A DNA stretch of 35,373 bases, taken from assembly GCA_017858515.1 (NCBI GenBank), contig JAFMBM010000033.1, positions 1-35,373 of the forward strand. Direction: 5' to 3'. The DNA comes from Cryomorphaceae bacterium (lineage in GTDB: Bacteria > Bacteroidota > Bacteroidia > Flavobacteriales > Schleiferiaceae). Positions within the stretch are counted from its first letter, which is position 1, and each line of letters opens with the position of its first letter. The position numbers and the translations under genes are program-made. The notes under the pieces are model-generated. The model ran no database searches, was not told where the DNA came from, and worked only from the letters and a program-made list of their open reading frames with translations. This document shows, in pieces, positions 26,151-34,037 of the stretch.

Positions 26151-26849
26151 TTAATTGCGAAGGGTAGACATACCGCCATCAACGGCAATAATTTGTCCTG
26201 TAATCCAACTCGATTTATTAGAGAGCAAGAAACAGGCAGCTTCCGCAACATCTTTAGGATCTCCAATTTTTCTCATTGGATTGCGGTTCGCGTTGCTTTC
26301 TCTTTTCGCGTCTGTATTGAGCAGGGGTTGAGCTAAGTTGGTATCGGTAAGCGAAGGGGCGATCGCGTTAAAACGAATTACAGGAGCAAATTCTGCGGCC
26401 AACGAGCGAACCAATCCTTCTATAGCACCTTTTGCAGACGCAATGGAGGCATGAAATGCCATTCCTGTGGTAACCGCAACCGTAGAGAAAAGCACAACCG
26501 AAGGATTCTGTGACTTTTTAAGACTGGGTAGAGCATGCTGAATGAAGTGCACAGCCCCCAGAAAGTTGATTTCGTATTCCTCCTTAAAGTCTTCAATACT
26601 CAGACGATTAAAAGGCCTTAAGTGAATGGTACCTGGCATATAAAGTAGTCCATCGATAACTTCAGGCAATTGGGGTCTACTTAAGAAATCATTCGCGTTG
26701 TAGTTATGGTACTCAACACCATCGGCATAGCCTGTTTCAGCTGCGTTTCGTGCAAACGCAATCACTCTATGCCCTTCTTTAATAAGTATTTCTGCCGCGG
26801 CTAAACCGATTCCAGAATTTCCTCCAACGATTACTATTGTCTTACTCAT
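26151..26849 (-). CDS. Short-chain dehydrogenase/reductase-fold protein lacking the catalytic tyrosine
   Basis: 232 residues, classical SDR fold: nucleotide-binding GGNSGIG (8-15 region), an NN/NF-type helix (EINFLGAVHF), serine S122 (LFSTVAV), lysine K140 and C-terminal GQIIAVDGGMS. At the YxxxK position the sequence reads FHASIASAK: residue 136, four before the lysine, is isoleucine (codon ATT on the minus strand), not tyrosine. The start ATG overlaps the folE stop (ATGA). By context with folE and the pterin synthase a sepiapterin-reductase-like role is tempting, but the missing tyrosine argues against ordinary SDR chemistry; a different proton donor (H133 is nearby) or a binding role is possible. 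Confidence 0.88.
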   Translation of the reverse strand: MSKTIVIVGGNSGIGLAAAEILIKEGHRVIAFARNAAETGYADGVEYHNYNANDFLSRPQLPEVIDGLLYMPGTIHLRPFNRLSIEDFKEEYEINFLGAVHFIQHALPSLKKSQNPSVVLFSTVAVTTGMAFHASIASAKGAIEGLVRSLAAEFAPVIRFNAIAPSLTDTNLAQPLLNTDAKRESNANRNPMRKIGDPKDVAEAACFLLSNKSSWITGQIIAVDGGMSTLRN

Positions 26850-27574
26850 TTGTTGTATACGTGTTTTAGGAATTCATTTTTAACTTCAGATTCTTTAAAC
26901 TTCCCACCGAAATAAGAAGTAACTGTGCTGCTGCCATCGTCTTCAATTCCTCTGGTTTTTACACAGAAATGTTCTGCATCTAATAAAATAGCTACGTTTT
27001 CTGTTTTCAATACCTCCTGTAACTCTAGTGCTATCTGCTGAGTTAGTCTTTCTTGTACTTGAGGCCTTTTTGAAAAATAACGAACAATCCTATTAATTTT
27101 GGAAAGCCCAATAACATATCCACTAGAGATATAGGCTACATGGGCAACCCCAATTATGGGCACTAAGTGATGTTCGCAGTAGCTATGAACTTTAATGCCT
27201 TTTTCCACCAACATCTCATTGTAGTTGAAGGTGTTTTTAAAGAGCTTGGCTTCTGGCTTTTCTTCAGGCCTTAAACCGTTAAAGATTTCATTCACATACA
27301 TTTTAGCCACTCTTCTCGGCGTTCCTTTCAAACTATCGTCGGAAAGGTCCATCCCTAGAATGGTTAGTATATCAGCAAATTTTGATTCAATCTGATCGAT
27401 TTTTTCATCGGCACTCAGTTTAAAAGCATCCTTTCTTAAAGGAGTCTGAACAGAAGATCCTATATGCTCTTGACCGAGCCAGTCAATTTGTTCGGCGATA
27501 TTTTCGAGATCGGAAATACCATTAAGGCCATTGTTATTGCCCTTCGTAGGCGACATAGTTTCGCGGAGTTTCAT
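26846..27574 (-). CDS. folE: GTP cyclohydrolase I
   Basis: 242 residues. Converts GTP to 7,8-dihydroneopterin triphosphate, the first step to folates and biopterins. Zinc ligands are in SYCEHHLVP and HFCVKTRGI; other motifs are GTPRRVAKMY, IGLSKINRIVRYFSKRPQVQERL and SSTVTSYFGG. The N-terminus before about residue 50 is not conserved. The ATG at 27574 overlaps the upstream pterin synthase gene by 41 bases; an ATG at 27556 reduces this to 23. Position between a PTPS-like gene and an SDR suggests a dedicated pterin supply for this operon. Confidence 0.96.
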   Translation of the reverse strand: MKLRETMSPTKGNNNGLNGISDLENIAEQIDWLGQEHIGSSVQTPLRKDAFKLSADEKIDQIESKFADILTILGMDLSDDSLKGTPRRVAKMYVNEIFNGLRPEEKPEAKLFKNTFNYNEMLVEKGIKVHSYCEHHLVPIIGVAHVAYISSGYVIGLSKINRIVRYFSKRPQVQERLTQQIALELQEVLKTENVAILLDAEHFCVKTRGIEDDGSSTVTSYFGGKFKESEVKNEFLKHVYNK

Positions 27575-27944
27575 ACAAGCTTACTTTAAGTTGATGTTGG
27601 ATTGGGATACAAGGACGCAGTAAATTCCAAATAACATAGGCAATGTGTTCGGCGGTTGGATTGAGTTCTTTAAACTCTTCCGTCTCTTCATTTAGATTTT
27701 TGTGATCAAAGCGATCTTCTATTTCAATTTTGATTAAGTCAGATAACCACTTCATGTCTACAACATAACCTGTACTAGGATCAACTTCGCCTGTGACATG
27801 CACTATGAGCTCATAATTGTGTCCATGATAGCGGGGATTGGTGCATTTACCGAAAACGGCTTCGTTCTTTTCTAGGTCCCATTGGCTGTTGTACAGTCTA
27901 TGTGCGGCATTGAAATGCGCATGTCTGCTTACTGTTACTATCAT
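27534..27944 (-). CDS. 6-pyruvoyl-tetrahydropterin synthase family protein (PTPS/QueD)
   Basis: 136 residues. Zinc histidines lie in HFNAAHRL and YHGHNY. The catalytic cysteine is in FGKCTNPRYHGHNY, closer to the CNNPNGHGHNY pattern of biopterin-type PTPS than to typical QueD; NPTAEHIA and ETPRNYVAYEG complete the family pattern. The ATG at 27944 is chosen over TTG at 27950 because it makes an ATGA overlap with idi. The enzyme acts on dihydroneopterin triphosphate, the FolE product, and folE is the next gene. Known alternatives: 6-carboxytetrahydropterin synthase for queuosine; the neighbours speak for a pterin end product here. Confidence 0.9.
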   Translation of the reverse strand: MIVTVSRHAHFNAAHRLYNSQWDLEKNEAVFGKCTNPRYHGHNYELIVHVTGEVDPSTGYVVDMKWLSDLIKIEIEDRFDHKNLNEETEEFKELNPTAEHIAYVIWNLLRPCIPIQHQLKVSLYETPRNYVAYEGQ

Positions 27945-28459
27945 AGCCAATGTTTTATTTTGTCCAAATGCTTTTGAATTATGATTTTAAACCAAGGAGT
28001 GAAATTTTCGGGGTGGCTTTCTATTTCTGAGATCAAAGACTCTAGATCTAAATAACGATAGCTCTTTGCCTCATCTGGATTTAAAACAGGAAGGGAATCT
28101 GTTTTTCCAAGAAAAACATGATCAAGTTCGTGCTCAGTTAGTCCATTTTCAAATTCTGCCTTGTAGGTAAAATGGAAAACTTTTTGAGTTTGGCAAGACA
28201 TACCCATTTCTTCTTTCAATCGTCTTTCTGCGGCGGCTTCTACGGTCTCCCCAGCTCTTGGGTGCGAGCAGCAGGCGTTAGTCCATAAACCAGGGCTATG
28301 GTATTTGTTGTCAGACCGCTGTTGCAGTAAGAATTCATTTTTTGAATTGAAGATTAGAACAGATAGGGCTCTGTGCAGTAGAGCTTTTTCATGTGCCTCT
28401 AATTTCTCCATCAGTCCAATTGGATTATCCAATTCATCGACCAGGATAACTTCCTCCAT
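27941..28459 (-). CDS. idi: Isopentenyl-diphosphate delta-isomerase, type I
   Basis: 172 residues, Nudix fold. Interconverts IPP and DMAPP, priming isoprenoid and carotenoid synthesis. The catalytic cysteine is in TNACCSHP (C64 by alignment with the E. coli enzyme), the metal-binding glutamates are in TEHELDHV (E109, E111), and the Nudix-like helix is AAAERRLKEEMG. Ten bases separate it from crtB, so it probably boosts precursor for the two carotenoid enzymes upstream. Confidence 0.95.
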   Translation of the reverse strand: MEEVILVDELDNPIGLMEKLEAHEKALLHRALSVLIFNSKNEFLLQQRSDNKYHSPGLWTNACCSHPRAGETVEAAAERRLKEEMGMSCQTQKVFHFTYKAEFENGLTEHELDHVFLGKTDSLPVLNPDEAKSYRYLDLESLISEIESHPENFTPWFKIIIQKHLDKIKHWL

Positions 28460-28469
28460 TTATATTTTT

Positions 28470-29306
28470 CTATAAGATATTAAAACTGTGCTTGAGATAA
28501 GACTTCACTAAAAGTCCGTATTTCTTTTGATTTGGAATTCTAATGCGCTGACTTAGAATTACATTGGCGGGAGTGTTTTTAATTTTCTGCAAGAGTGCGA
28601 AATAATAGACATACGCGATATACACTCCAAATCGAGCTCCTTTTGGCAATTGCTTTATGCCTTCATACCCATTGCGAAAGTCTATTTCTATGTCGGCCTC
28701 TAGTTGTTTCTTAACATCGTCATTAAAGTCGGTCATATCTACATTTGGGAAGTATGTTCTTCCTAAAGATTGATAATCGGCATTTAGATCTCTCAAGAAA
28801 TTTATTTTTTGGAAGGCAGATCCCAATGCCATTGCAGGGGCCTTCAGGCGATTATAATAATCATTATCACCCTGGCAAAAAATACGAAGACACATTAGGC
28901 CAACAACTTCTGCACTTCCAAGTATGTATTCTTTTAATTCTGAATTTGTGTATTCCTTTTGTTGTAAATCCATTTCCATACTTCTCAAGAAAGTAGCAAT
29001 GTTCTCGTGATCTACTCCATATTCATTCACTACGGATTGAAAGGAATTCAAAACAGGATTCAAGCTGATTTTTAAATGGATAGCTTCCCAAGTATCGCTT
29101 GTGAATTTCTCCAGGAGCTGACCTTTAGGAAAGTCATGAAAGGTGTCTACAATTTCATCTGCAAATCTCACAAACCCGTAAATTCCATAGACTGGATTTC
29201 TAAATTTTTTATCCAAGCAATAGATACCTAAGGCAAAAGAAGTGCTATAGCTGCGTGTAATCATCTTAGATGCCTCAAAAGAAACTTTATCAAAAAGCTG
29301 TTTCAT
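28470..29306 (-). CDS. crtB: Phytoene synthase
   Basis: 278 residues. Condenses two geranylgeranyl diphosphates to phytoene. The two aspartate-rich diphosphate/Mg sites are present: FVRFADEIVDTF (about 45-56) and FLRDLNADYQSLGRTYFP (about 168-185). Its ATG overlaps the crtI stop (ATGA), so the two are translationally coupled. Confidence 0.95.
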   Translation of the reverse strand: MKQLFDKVSFEASKMITRSYSTSFALGIYCLDKKFRNPVYGIYGFVRFADEIVDTFHDFPKGQLLEKFTSDTWEAIHLKISLNPVLNSFQSVVNEYGVDHENIATFLRSMEMDLQQKEYTNSELKEYILGSAEVVGLMCLRIFCQGDNDYYNRLKAPAMALGSAFQKINFLRDLNADYQSLGRTYFPNVDMTDFNDDVKKQLEADIEIDFRNGYEGIKQLPKGARFGVYIAYVYYFALLQKIKNTPANVILSQRIRIPNQKKYGLLVKSYLKHSFNIL

Positions 29307-30802
29307 AAGACGGGTATTTTATAATCCTTCGCTATTTGATTGCTCACAACTTCGCCAGAGATTAGAGAGGGCGGAACGCCAGGACCTGGTGTTGTTAATT
29401 GTCCAGTAAAATAGAGATTGGGTATTTTTTTACTTTTTAAAGAAGGCTTTAAGATGGCGGTTTGAAGGAGGGTGTTCGCTAAACCATATGCGTTTCCTTT
29501 AAAAGAATTGTAATCTTCTTTAAAGTCGCGGTGGGCATAGGATCTTTTAAACTCAATGTGTTTTCTTATTGGAAAATCAACTCTTGCTTCTAATCGATCC
29601 ATTATTTTTTCGAAGTACTTTTCTCTTGTTACCTCGTCATCTTTTAAATCTGGGGCCACTGGGATGAGAAGGAATAAGTTCTCTTTACCTTGAGGAGCTA
29701 CAGTTGCGTCACTTACTGAGGGGCATGAAACGTAGAAAAGCGGTTTTGATGGCCACTTGGGAGTATCGTAAATTTCTTTTGCATGTAATTCGAAGTCTTC
29801 ATCAAAAAAAAGGTTGTGATGAAGAAGGCCCGGCACACGGGTGTTTATACCAAGATAGAAGAGGAGGGAAGAGGGCGCCATTTTTCTGCTATCCCAGTAT
29901 TTAGGGCTGTAATTACGTTTGCTTGTTGGAGTTACCTTCTGATCGAGATGTTCATAATCCGCTCCGCCCACTACGATATCACATTCAAAAACCTCTGCAT
30001 CCGAAGTTCGAACAGCAGAAATACTTCCGTCTGAATGGAAAGTGAAGCCTTCTACGCTTTTGTTTAAATGAATCTTAACTCCTTGTTCTTGTGCCACTTC
30101 AACCATGGCCTCTACGATTTTATGCATTCCACCATTCGGATACCAAGTTCCAAGCGCCAGGTCGGCATAATTCATAAGGCTATACAATGCAGGGGTGTCT
30201 TTTGGAGTTGCTCCTAGAAAAAGTACTGGGAATTCAAGTAAACGAACGAGTCTGGAATCTTTAAATTTCTTGCGGATATAATCACTAATAGACGAGAACA
30301 AATGCATTTTAAACAAACCTCCAATTACCCTTCGATCCACAAATTCTAAAAGGGATAATCCAGGTTTAAAGACCAAATCTTGCATTCCAACTTGGTACTT
30401 GTACTTGCTGTCCTCTAAAAAAGCTTTTAGCTCCTTCGAACTACCCTTCTCATATTTTTCAAATAGAGATTCTAGTTCCGACATAATGGCTGGAACGTCC
30501 ATTATATGCTCATTCTCAAAAAATATTCGATAAGAAGGATCTAATCTTTTCAACTGATAGAAATCAGATACTTTGCGGTCGAAAAGTTGAAAGTATCTTT
30601 CAAACACATCGGGCATCCAGTACCAACTTGGACCCATATCGAAAACAAAACCTTCGTGCTTGAATTGACGAGCTCTTCCACCCGCCTGTCCATTCTTTTC
30701 TAGAATAAAGACTTCATTCCCCTGTTTTGCAAGGTGCGAGGCGGCAGACAATCCAGCAAAACCGGCACCGATTATACAAATTCTTTTGTGGGGGTTTGAC
30801 AT
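29303..30802 (-). CDS. crtI: Phytoene desaturase (CrtI type)
   Basis: 499 residues. Oxidises phytoene stepwise to coloured carotenes, typically lycopene, using FAD. The dinucleotide fold is at the N-terminus (IIGAGFAGLSAASHLAKQG, then FILEKNGQAGGRA); the C-terminal flavin-binding segment is FTGQLTTPGPGVPPSLISGE. Starts 13 bases after the ECF sigma gene. No cyclase, ketolase or hydroxylase is in the window, so the final pigment cannot be told. Confidence 0.95.
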   Translation of the reverse strand: MSNPHKRICIIGAGFAGLSAASHLAKQGNEVFILEKNGQAGGRARQFKHEGFVFDMGPSWYWMPDVFERYFQLFDRKVSDFYQLKRLDPSYRIFFENEHIMDVPAIMSELESLFEKYEKGSSKELKAFLEDSKYKYQVGMQDLVFKPGLSLLEFVDRRVIGGLFKMHLFSSISDYIRKKFKDSRLVRLLEFPVLFLGATPKDTPALYSLMNYADLALGTWYPNGGMHKIVEAMVEVAQEQGVKIHLNKSVEGFTFHSDGSISAVRTSDAEVFECDIVVGGADYEHLDQKVTPTSKRNYSPKYWDSRKMAPSSLLFYLGINTRVPGLLHHNLFFDEDFELHAKEIYDTPKWPSKPLFYVSCPSVSDATVAPQGKENLFLLIPVAPDLKDDEVTREKYFEKIMDRLEARVDFPIRKHIEFKRSYAHRDFKEDYNSFKGNAYGLANTLLQTAILKPSLKSKKIPNLYFTGQLTTPGPGVPPSLISGEVVSNQIAKDYKIPVL

Positions 30803-30815
30803 CCAATAAAGGTAA

Positions 30816-31322
30816 TTAGAATCGGTAGTCCATTAACTTGTCCATCATTTTCTTTCTCGCCAAAAAAATGCGGCTTTTTACTGTTCCAAGTGGAATCCCA
30901 AGAATTTCAGCAATCTCTTCGTATTTGTACCCATTGTAGTGCATCATGAAGGTGTCTACGTAGTACTTATCAATAGAGTCGATTTGCTTCATTAGGTATT
31001 GATGATCAACGCGATAGTCGGTATTTGAATCTTTATCAGATTCCTTGCTGTTGATAAAATATTTGTTCTCAGTTTCATCAACAAAGGTGTTCTGCATCTT
31101 TTTCTTGCGGTAGTTGTTGATGAATGTATTTTTCATGATTGTGTATAACCACCCTTTCAGGTTGGTTCCATCTTGATACTTGTCTTTGTTTTTTAATGCC
31201 TTGAACAAAGTATCCTGAATAAGGTCGTCCGAATCATCAACGCTTTTTGTTAGCTTCATTGCAAGCTGGTTGAGGAAACTCTTGTGGGAAACAATTAACT
31301 CGCTGAATTCTGTGGTTGACAT
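30816..31322 (-). CDS. ECF-type RNA polymerase sigma factor
   Basis: 168 residues. Region 2 (about 10-75) contains DDLIQDTLFKALKN and LKGWLYTIMKNTFINNYRKKK; region 4 (about 110-160) contains YEEIAEILGIPLGTVKSRIFLARKKM, the -35-recognition helix. No anti-sigma factor or zinc-binding regulator is next to it; a MerR/B12 regulator gene lies upstream and crtI directly downstream, as the first gene of the operon. Inference: its amount, set by the regulator, may control the operon or distant light-response genes. Its own promoter matches the housekeeping type. Confidence 0.94.
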   Translation of the reverse strand: MSTTEFSELIVSHKSFLNQLAMKLTKSVDDSDDLIQDTLFKALKNKDKYQDGTNLKGWLYTIMKNTFINNYRKKKMQNTFVDETENKYFINSKESDKDSNTDYRVDHQYLMKQIDSIDKYYVDTFMMHYNGYKYEEIAEILGIPLGTVKSRIFLARKKMMDKLMDYRF

Positions 31323-31350
31323 GCTGACGTTTTGTTTTACATTCTGGGAT

Positions 31351-31381
31351 CAAAGTTAAACAAATAAAATGACTCTCCAAA
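31351..31381 (-). promoter_or_regulatory. Complete Bacteroidetes-type promoter of the ECF sigma/crt operon
   Basis: On the minus strand TTTG (31381-31378), 19 bases, then TAACTTTG (31358-31351). Both boxes match the consensus exactly and with consensus spacing. Predicted leader is about 24 bases before the ATG at 31322. Confidence 0.78.
31355..31364 (-). repeat. TTTGTTTAAC motif, copy at the sigma-factor promoter
   Basis: Exact 10-mer overlapping the first half of the -7 box. The same 10-mer occurs at 32384-32393 in the regulator promoter. Candidate operator half-site for the MerR/B12 protein. Confidence 0.45.
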
Positions 31382-31385
31382 CATC

Positions 31386-31417
31386 GTGTTTAATTTTTTT
31401 TAAAAAAGATTAAACAC
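31386..31417. promoter_or_regulatory. 32-base near-perfect palindrome upstream of the sigma-factor promoter
   Basis: GTGTTTAATTTTTTTT followed by AAAAAAGATTAAACAC: 15 of 16 pairs match. It starts 4 bases upstream of the -33 box and ends 11 bases after the regulator gene stop. Two readings: an operator (each arm carries GTTTAA, like the 10-mer motif) or the transcription terminator of the regulator gene. The AT-rich stem makes a weak terminator, so I lean to an operator. Confidence 0.55.
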
Positions 31418-31428
31418 AAATAGAGACA

Positions 31429-32349
31429 TCAAGGCTCGTGGTATTCTGTTTTTAATATTCTGATAAACAAGTCTTTTCTAATCGTTTCAAGACTAGGGTA
31501 TAGGTGGAATCGTTGATCTAATAACTTAACTTTAACGTTTCGCAATGGATAGCCTGCTATGAGGAATTCCATTTGTTTGCTTGGAAAGCTTCTGCCTAGC
31601 TCAAATAGATAATTTTCAATGTCTTCTGTTTTGGGCTGAGTAGTAAAAAAACTCATAATGACATCGGGTTGCATTTTTTCTCTTGTTTCTGCAATGGCCT
31701 CTAATGGTACATCCTGACCTAAATAGATGCTTTTATAACCATTCTTTTTTAACAAGAAATGCATATACAATAAACCTAATTCATGTAGTTCGCCTGCAGG
31801 TAAATAGAGAAGGAATCTTAATCCCTTGTCTTTCGGCCTAACTGTTAATTGATCAATTAGAGTGAATAATTTTTGTTTTATAATGCTCGTCACAAAGTGC
31901 TCATGTGCAATTGTAACAGCTCCCGTTTGCCATAAAATACCAAGCTGACGAATGAAATCAGAGAGAATAGAGTTAAAGCAGTTCTCCGCGCCCATATTGA
32001 GCATACACCTATTCAATATCTGTTCGAAGGCTTCGTCATCGTATTCCATCATTGCAATTTTTAATGCGTTGATGATCCCTTGATGATTATGGCCTCCATT
32101 CGACCGTTCACGCACTAGATCGGTAAGATCTTTATCGTTTAATTCGGCTACTTTACTAATCCGAATTCCACCATTCACAAGAACAGCAACGTTCAAGACC
32201 TTTTTTAAATCAGTATTCGAATAGAATCGAATGTTCGTTTCGGTTCTACTTGGATTAAGGAGTTTATATCTACTCTCCCATATACGCAATGTGTGCGCCT
32301 TGATTCCCGATAGGCTTTCTAAATCGCTAATACTATATCTCTGTTCCAA
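31429..32349 (-). CDS. MerR-family regulator with cobalamin-binding domain (CarH/LitR-like)
   Basis: 306 residues. N-terminal MerR winged helix (YSISDLESLSGIKAHTLRIWESRY, split about 5-28, and INIRFYS-like NIRFYSNTDLKK). The middle helical bundle holds W140 and E150-H151 (ILWQTGAVTIAHEHF), matching W131, E141 and H142 of Thermus CarH in spacing. The cobalamin domain follows with GELHELG, where H189 fits the lower axial ligand, then YKSIYLGQDVP and FLIAGYP. In CarH/LitR proteins adenosylcobalamin holds a DNA-binding tetramer in the dark and light releases it. The start is TTG at 32349; no in-frame ATG is near and a stop lies upstream. Inferred: light-controlled repressor of itself and of the sigma/crt/photolyase operon. 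Confidence 0.9.
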   Translation of the reverse strand: MEQRYSISDLESLSGIKAHTLRIWESRYKLLNPSRTETNIRFYSNTDLKKVLNVAVLVNGGIRISKVAELNDKDLTDLVRERSNGGHNHQGIINALKIAMMEYDDEAFEQILNRCMLNMGAENCFNSILSDFIRQLGILWQTGAVTIAHEHFVTSIIKQKLFTLIDQLTVRPKDKGLRFLLYLPAGELHELGLLYMHFLLKKNGYKSIYLGQDVPLEAIAETREKMQPDVIMSFFTTQPKTEDIENYLFELGRSFPSKQMEFLIAGYPLRNVKVKLLDQRFHLYPSLETIRKDLFIRILKTEYHEP

Positions 32350-32368
32350 ACCGTAGAAATTGTTTATG

Positions 32369-32397
32369 CAAAATTACTCTATTGTTAAACAAAACAA
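32369..32397 (-). promoter_or_regulatory. Promoter of the MerR/B12 regulator gene
   Basis: On the minus strand TTG (32397-32395), 18 bases, then TAATTTTG (32376-32369). The predicted leader is about 15 bases before the TTG start. The spacer holds the shared 10-mer. Confidence 0.7.
32384..32393 (-). repeat. TTTGTTTAAC motif, copy at the regulator promoter
   Basis: Exact copy of the 10-mer at 31355-31364, here in the spacer between the -33 and -7 boxes. Fits autoregulation by the MerR/B12 protein. Confidence 0.45.
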
Positions 32398-32425
32398 CGA
32401 GAGCTCTTAAAAGGTTCGCTGGTTG

Positions 32426-32433
32426 TACTTTTG
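32426..32433 (+). promoter_or_regulatory. -7 box (TACTTTTG) of prfC
   Basis: Perfect TAnnTTTG 23 bases before the prfC ATG, predicting a leader of about 20 bases. No -33 box at the usual distance. Confidence 0.6.
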
Positions 32434-32456
32434 CGGGCTATTTTGGAACTGTATAA

Positions 32457-34037
32457 ATGAGTATTTTAAAGGAAATTGAAAGACGTAGGACGTTTGGAAT
32501 CATTTCTCACCCAGATGCTGGGAAGACAACATTAACTGAAAAACTGTTGCTTTTTGGAGGAGCTATTCAAGAAGCTGGAGCTGTAAAGTCAAATAAAATT
32601 AAGCGCACAGCTACTTCCGATTTCATGGAAATTGAGAAGCAGCGAGGAATTTCGGTCGCTACCTCAGTGATGGGATTTGAGTATAAAGGCAAGAAAATAA
32701 ACATATTAGATACTCCAGGACACCAAGATTTTGCTGAAGACACTTATAGAACCCTTACGGCCGTTGATTCTGCCATAGTGGTGGTGGATGTGGCAAAAGG
32801 AGTTGAATCTCAAACAGAGAAATTGGTGGAAGTTTCTCGTATGCGAGATATTCCTCTTATTGTTTTCATCAATAAATTGGATCGTGAAGGTAGAGATGCG
32901 TTTGATCTTTTAGATGAGATAGAAGAAAAGCTAGGACTTAGAGTAACTCCTTTGAGTTGGCCAATTGGGGTTGGTCAGGATTTTCAGGGTGTTTATAGCA
33001 TGGCAGATCAGAGTTTGCGTTTTTTTACTGAAACTCTAAAACAGAAAATCGGGGACTCTATAGAAATTAAGGGATTAGATGATCCTAATTTACCAAAGTA
33101 CATAGGGTCCAAAGCGGCAGAAAGATTAAGAGAGGATGTGGAATTGGTAACTGGTGTTTATCCAGCTTTTTCAGTTGAAGAGTATCGAAAAGGTCTGCTT
33201 TCGCCCGTTTTTTTTGGCAGTGCATTGAATAATTTCGGAATAAAAGAGCTACTTGATTCTTTTGTTGAGATTGCGCCTGCTCCGCAACCAAAGCAGGCCG
33301 AAGAAAGATTGGTGCTTCCGCATGAAAAGGATTTCAGTGGATTTGTTTTTAAGATCCATGCCAATATGGATCCAAAACATAGAGATCGATTGGCTTTTGT
33401 AAAAATCGTTTCAGGAACATTTGAAAGAAATACAAATTACAAGCATGTTCGCCTTCAAAAGGAGTTGAAATTTTCTTCTCCAACTACTTTTATGGCATCT
33501 AAGAAATCCGTTGTGGAAGAGGCCTATCCTGGAGATATAGTAGGTCTGCATGATACAGGCAATTTTAGAATTGGGGATACATTAAGTAGTGGTGAACTTC
33601 TTCATTTCAGAGGTATTCCTAGTTTTAGCCCAGAGCATTTTAGATTTATAAATAACGATGATCCTATGAAGTCCAAGCAATTGGCAAAAGGAGTAGATCA
33701 GTTAATGGATGAGGGTGTTGCACAGTTGTTTACTCTAGAATCAAACGGAAGAAAAATTATTGGAACGGTTGGAGCGCTTCAATATGAAGTAATTCAATAT
33801 CGTTTAGAACATGAATATGGTGCTAAATGTAGCTATGAGCCTTATCCTGCCCACAAAGCCTGCTGGATAACCTACACAGACCAGCAACAATTTGATGAAT
33901 TTAGGAAGTTGAAACACCGTTTTATGGCAAAAGATAAGTATGATAGATGGGTCTTTATGGCCGATTCAGCCTTCAGCTTACAGATGTCTAAAGACAAATT
34001 CGACAAGCTCAAATTTTTAATGAAGTCTGAAATTTAA
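32457..34037 (+). CDS. prfC: Peptide chain release factor 3
   Basis: 526 residues, translational GTPase that removes RF1/RF2 from the ribosome after peptide release. G motifs: G1 SHPDAGKTT (about 18-26), G2 region [10 protein letters not shown]3 DTPGHQDF, G4 NKLDREG. The length and the C-terminal part ([17 protein letters not shown]) are typical of RF3 rather than EF-G. Divergent from the regulator gene; its 3' end overlaps a convergent response regulator by 4 bases. Confidence 0.96.
   Translation: MSILKEIERRRTFGIISHPDAGKTTLTEKLLLFGGAIQEAGAVKSNKIKRTATSDFMEIEKQRGISVATSVMGFEYKGKKINILDTPGHQDFAEDTYRTLTAVDSAIVVVDVAKGVESQTEKLVEVSRMRDIPLIVFINKLDREGRDAFDLLDEIEEKLGLRVTPLSWPIGVGQDFQGVYSMADQSLRFFTETLKQKIGDSIEIKGLDDPNLPKYIGSKAAERLREDVELVTGVYPAFSVEEYRKGLLSPVFFGSALNNFGIKELLDSFVEIAPAPQPKQAEERLVLPHEKDFSGFVFKIHANMDPKHRDRLAFVKIVSGTFERNTNYKHVRLQKELKFSSPTTFMASKKSVVEEAYPGDIVGLHDTGNFRIGDTLSSGELLHFRGIPSFSPEHFRFINNDDPMKSKQLAKGVDQLMDEGVAQLFTLESNGRKIIGTVGALQYEVIQYRLEHEYGAKCSYEPYPAHKACWITYTDQQQFDEFRKLKHRFMAKDKYDRWVFMADSAFSLQMSKDKFDKLKFLMKSEI

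Noticed and set aside
27534..27944. Queuosine gene queD as the primary call
   Set aside because: The catalytic-site pattern and the folE/SDR/photolyase neighbours fit a biopterin-type PTPS better; no other queuosine gene is near. Kept as an alternative.
31386..31417. Palindrome as a firm terminator of the regulator gene
   Set aside because: The stem is almost pure A/T with a weak outer part, unlike the four GC-containing terminators in this window; it touches the sigma promoter, so an operator is at least as likely.
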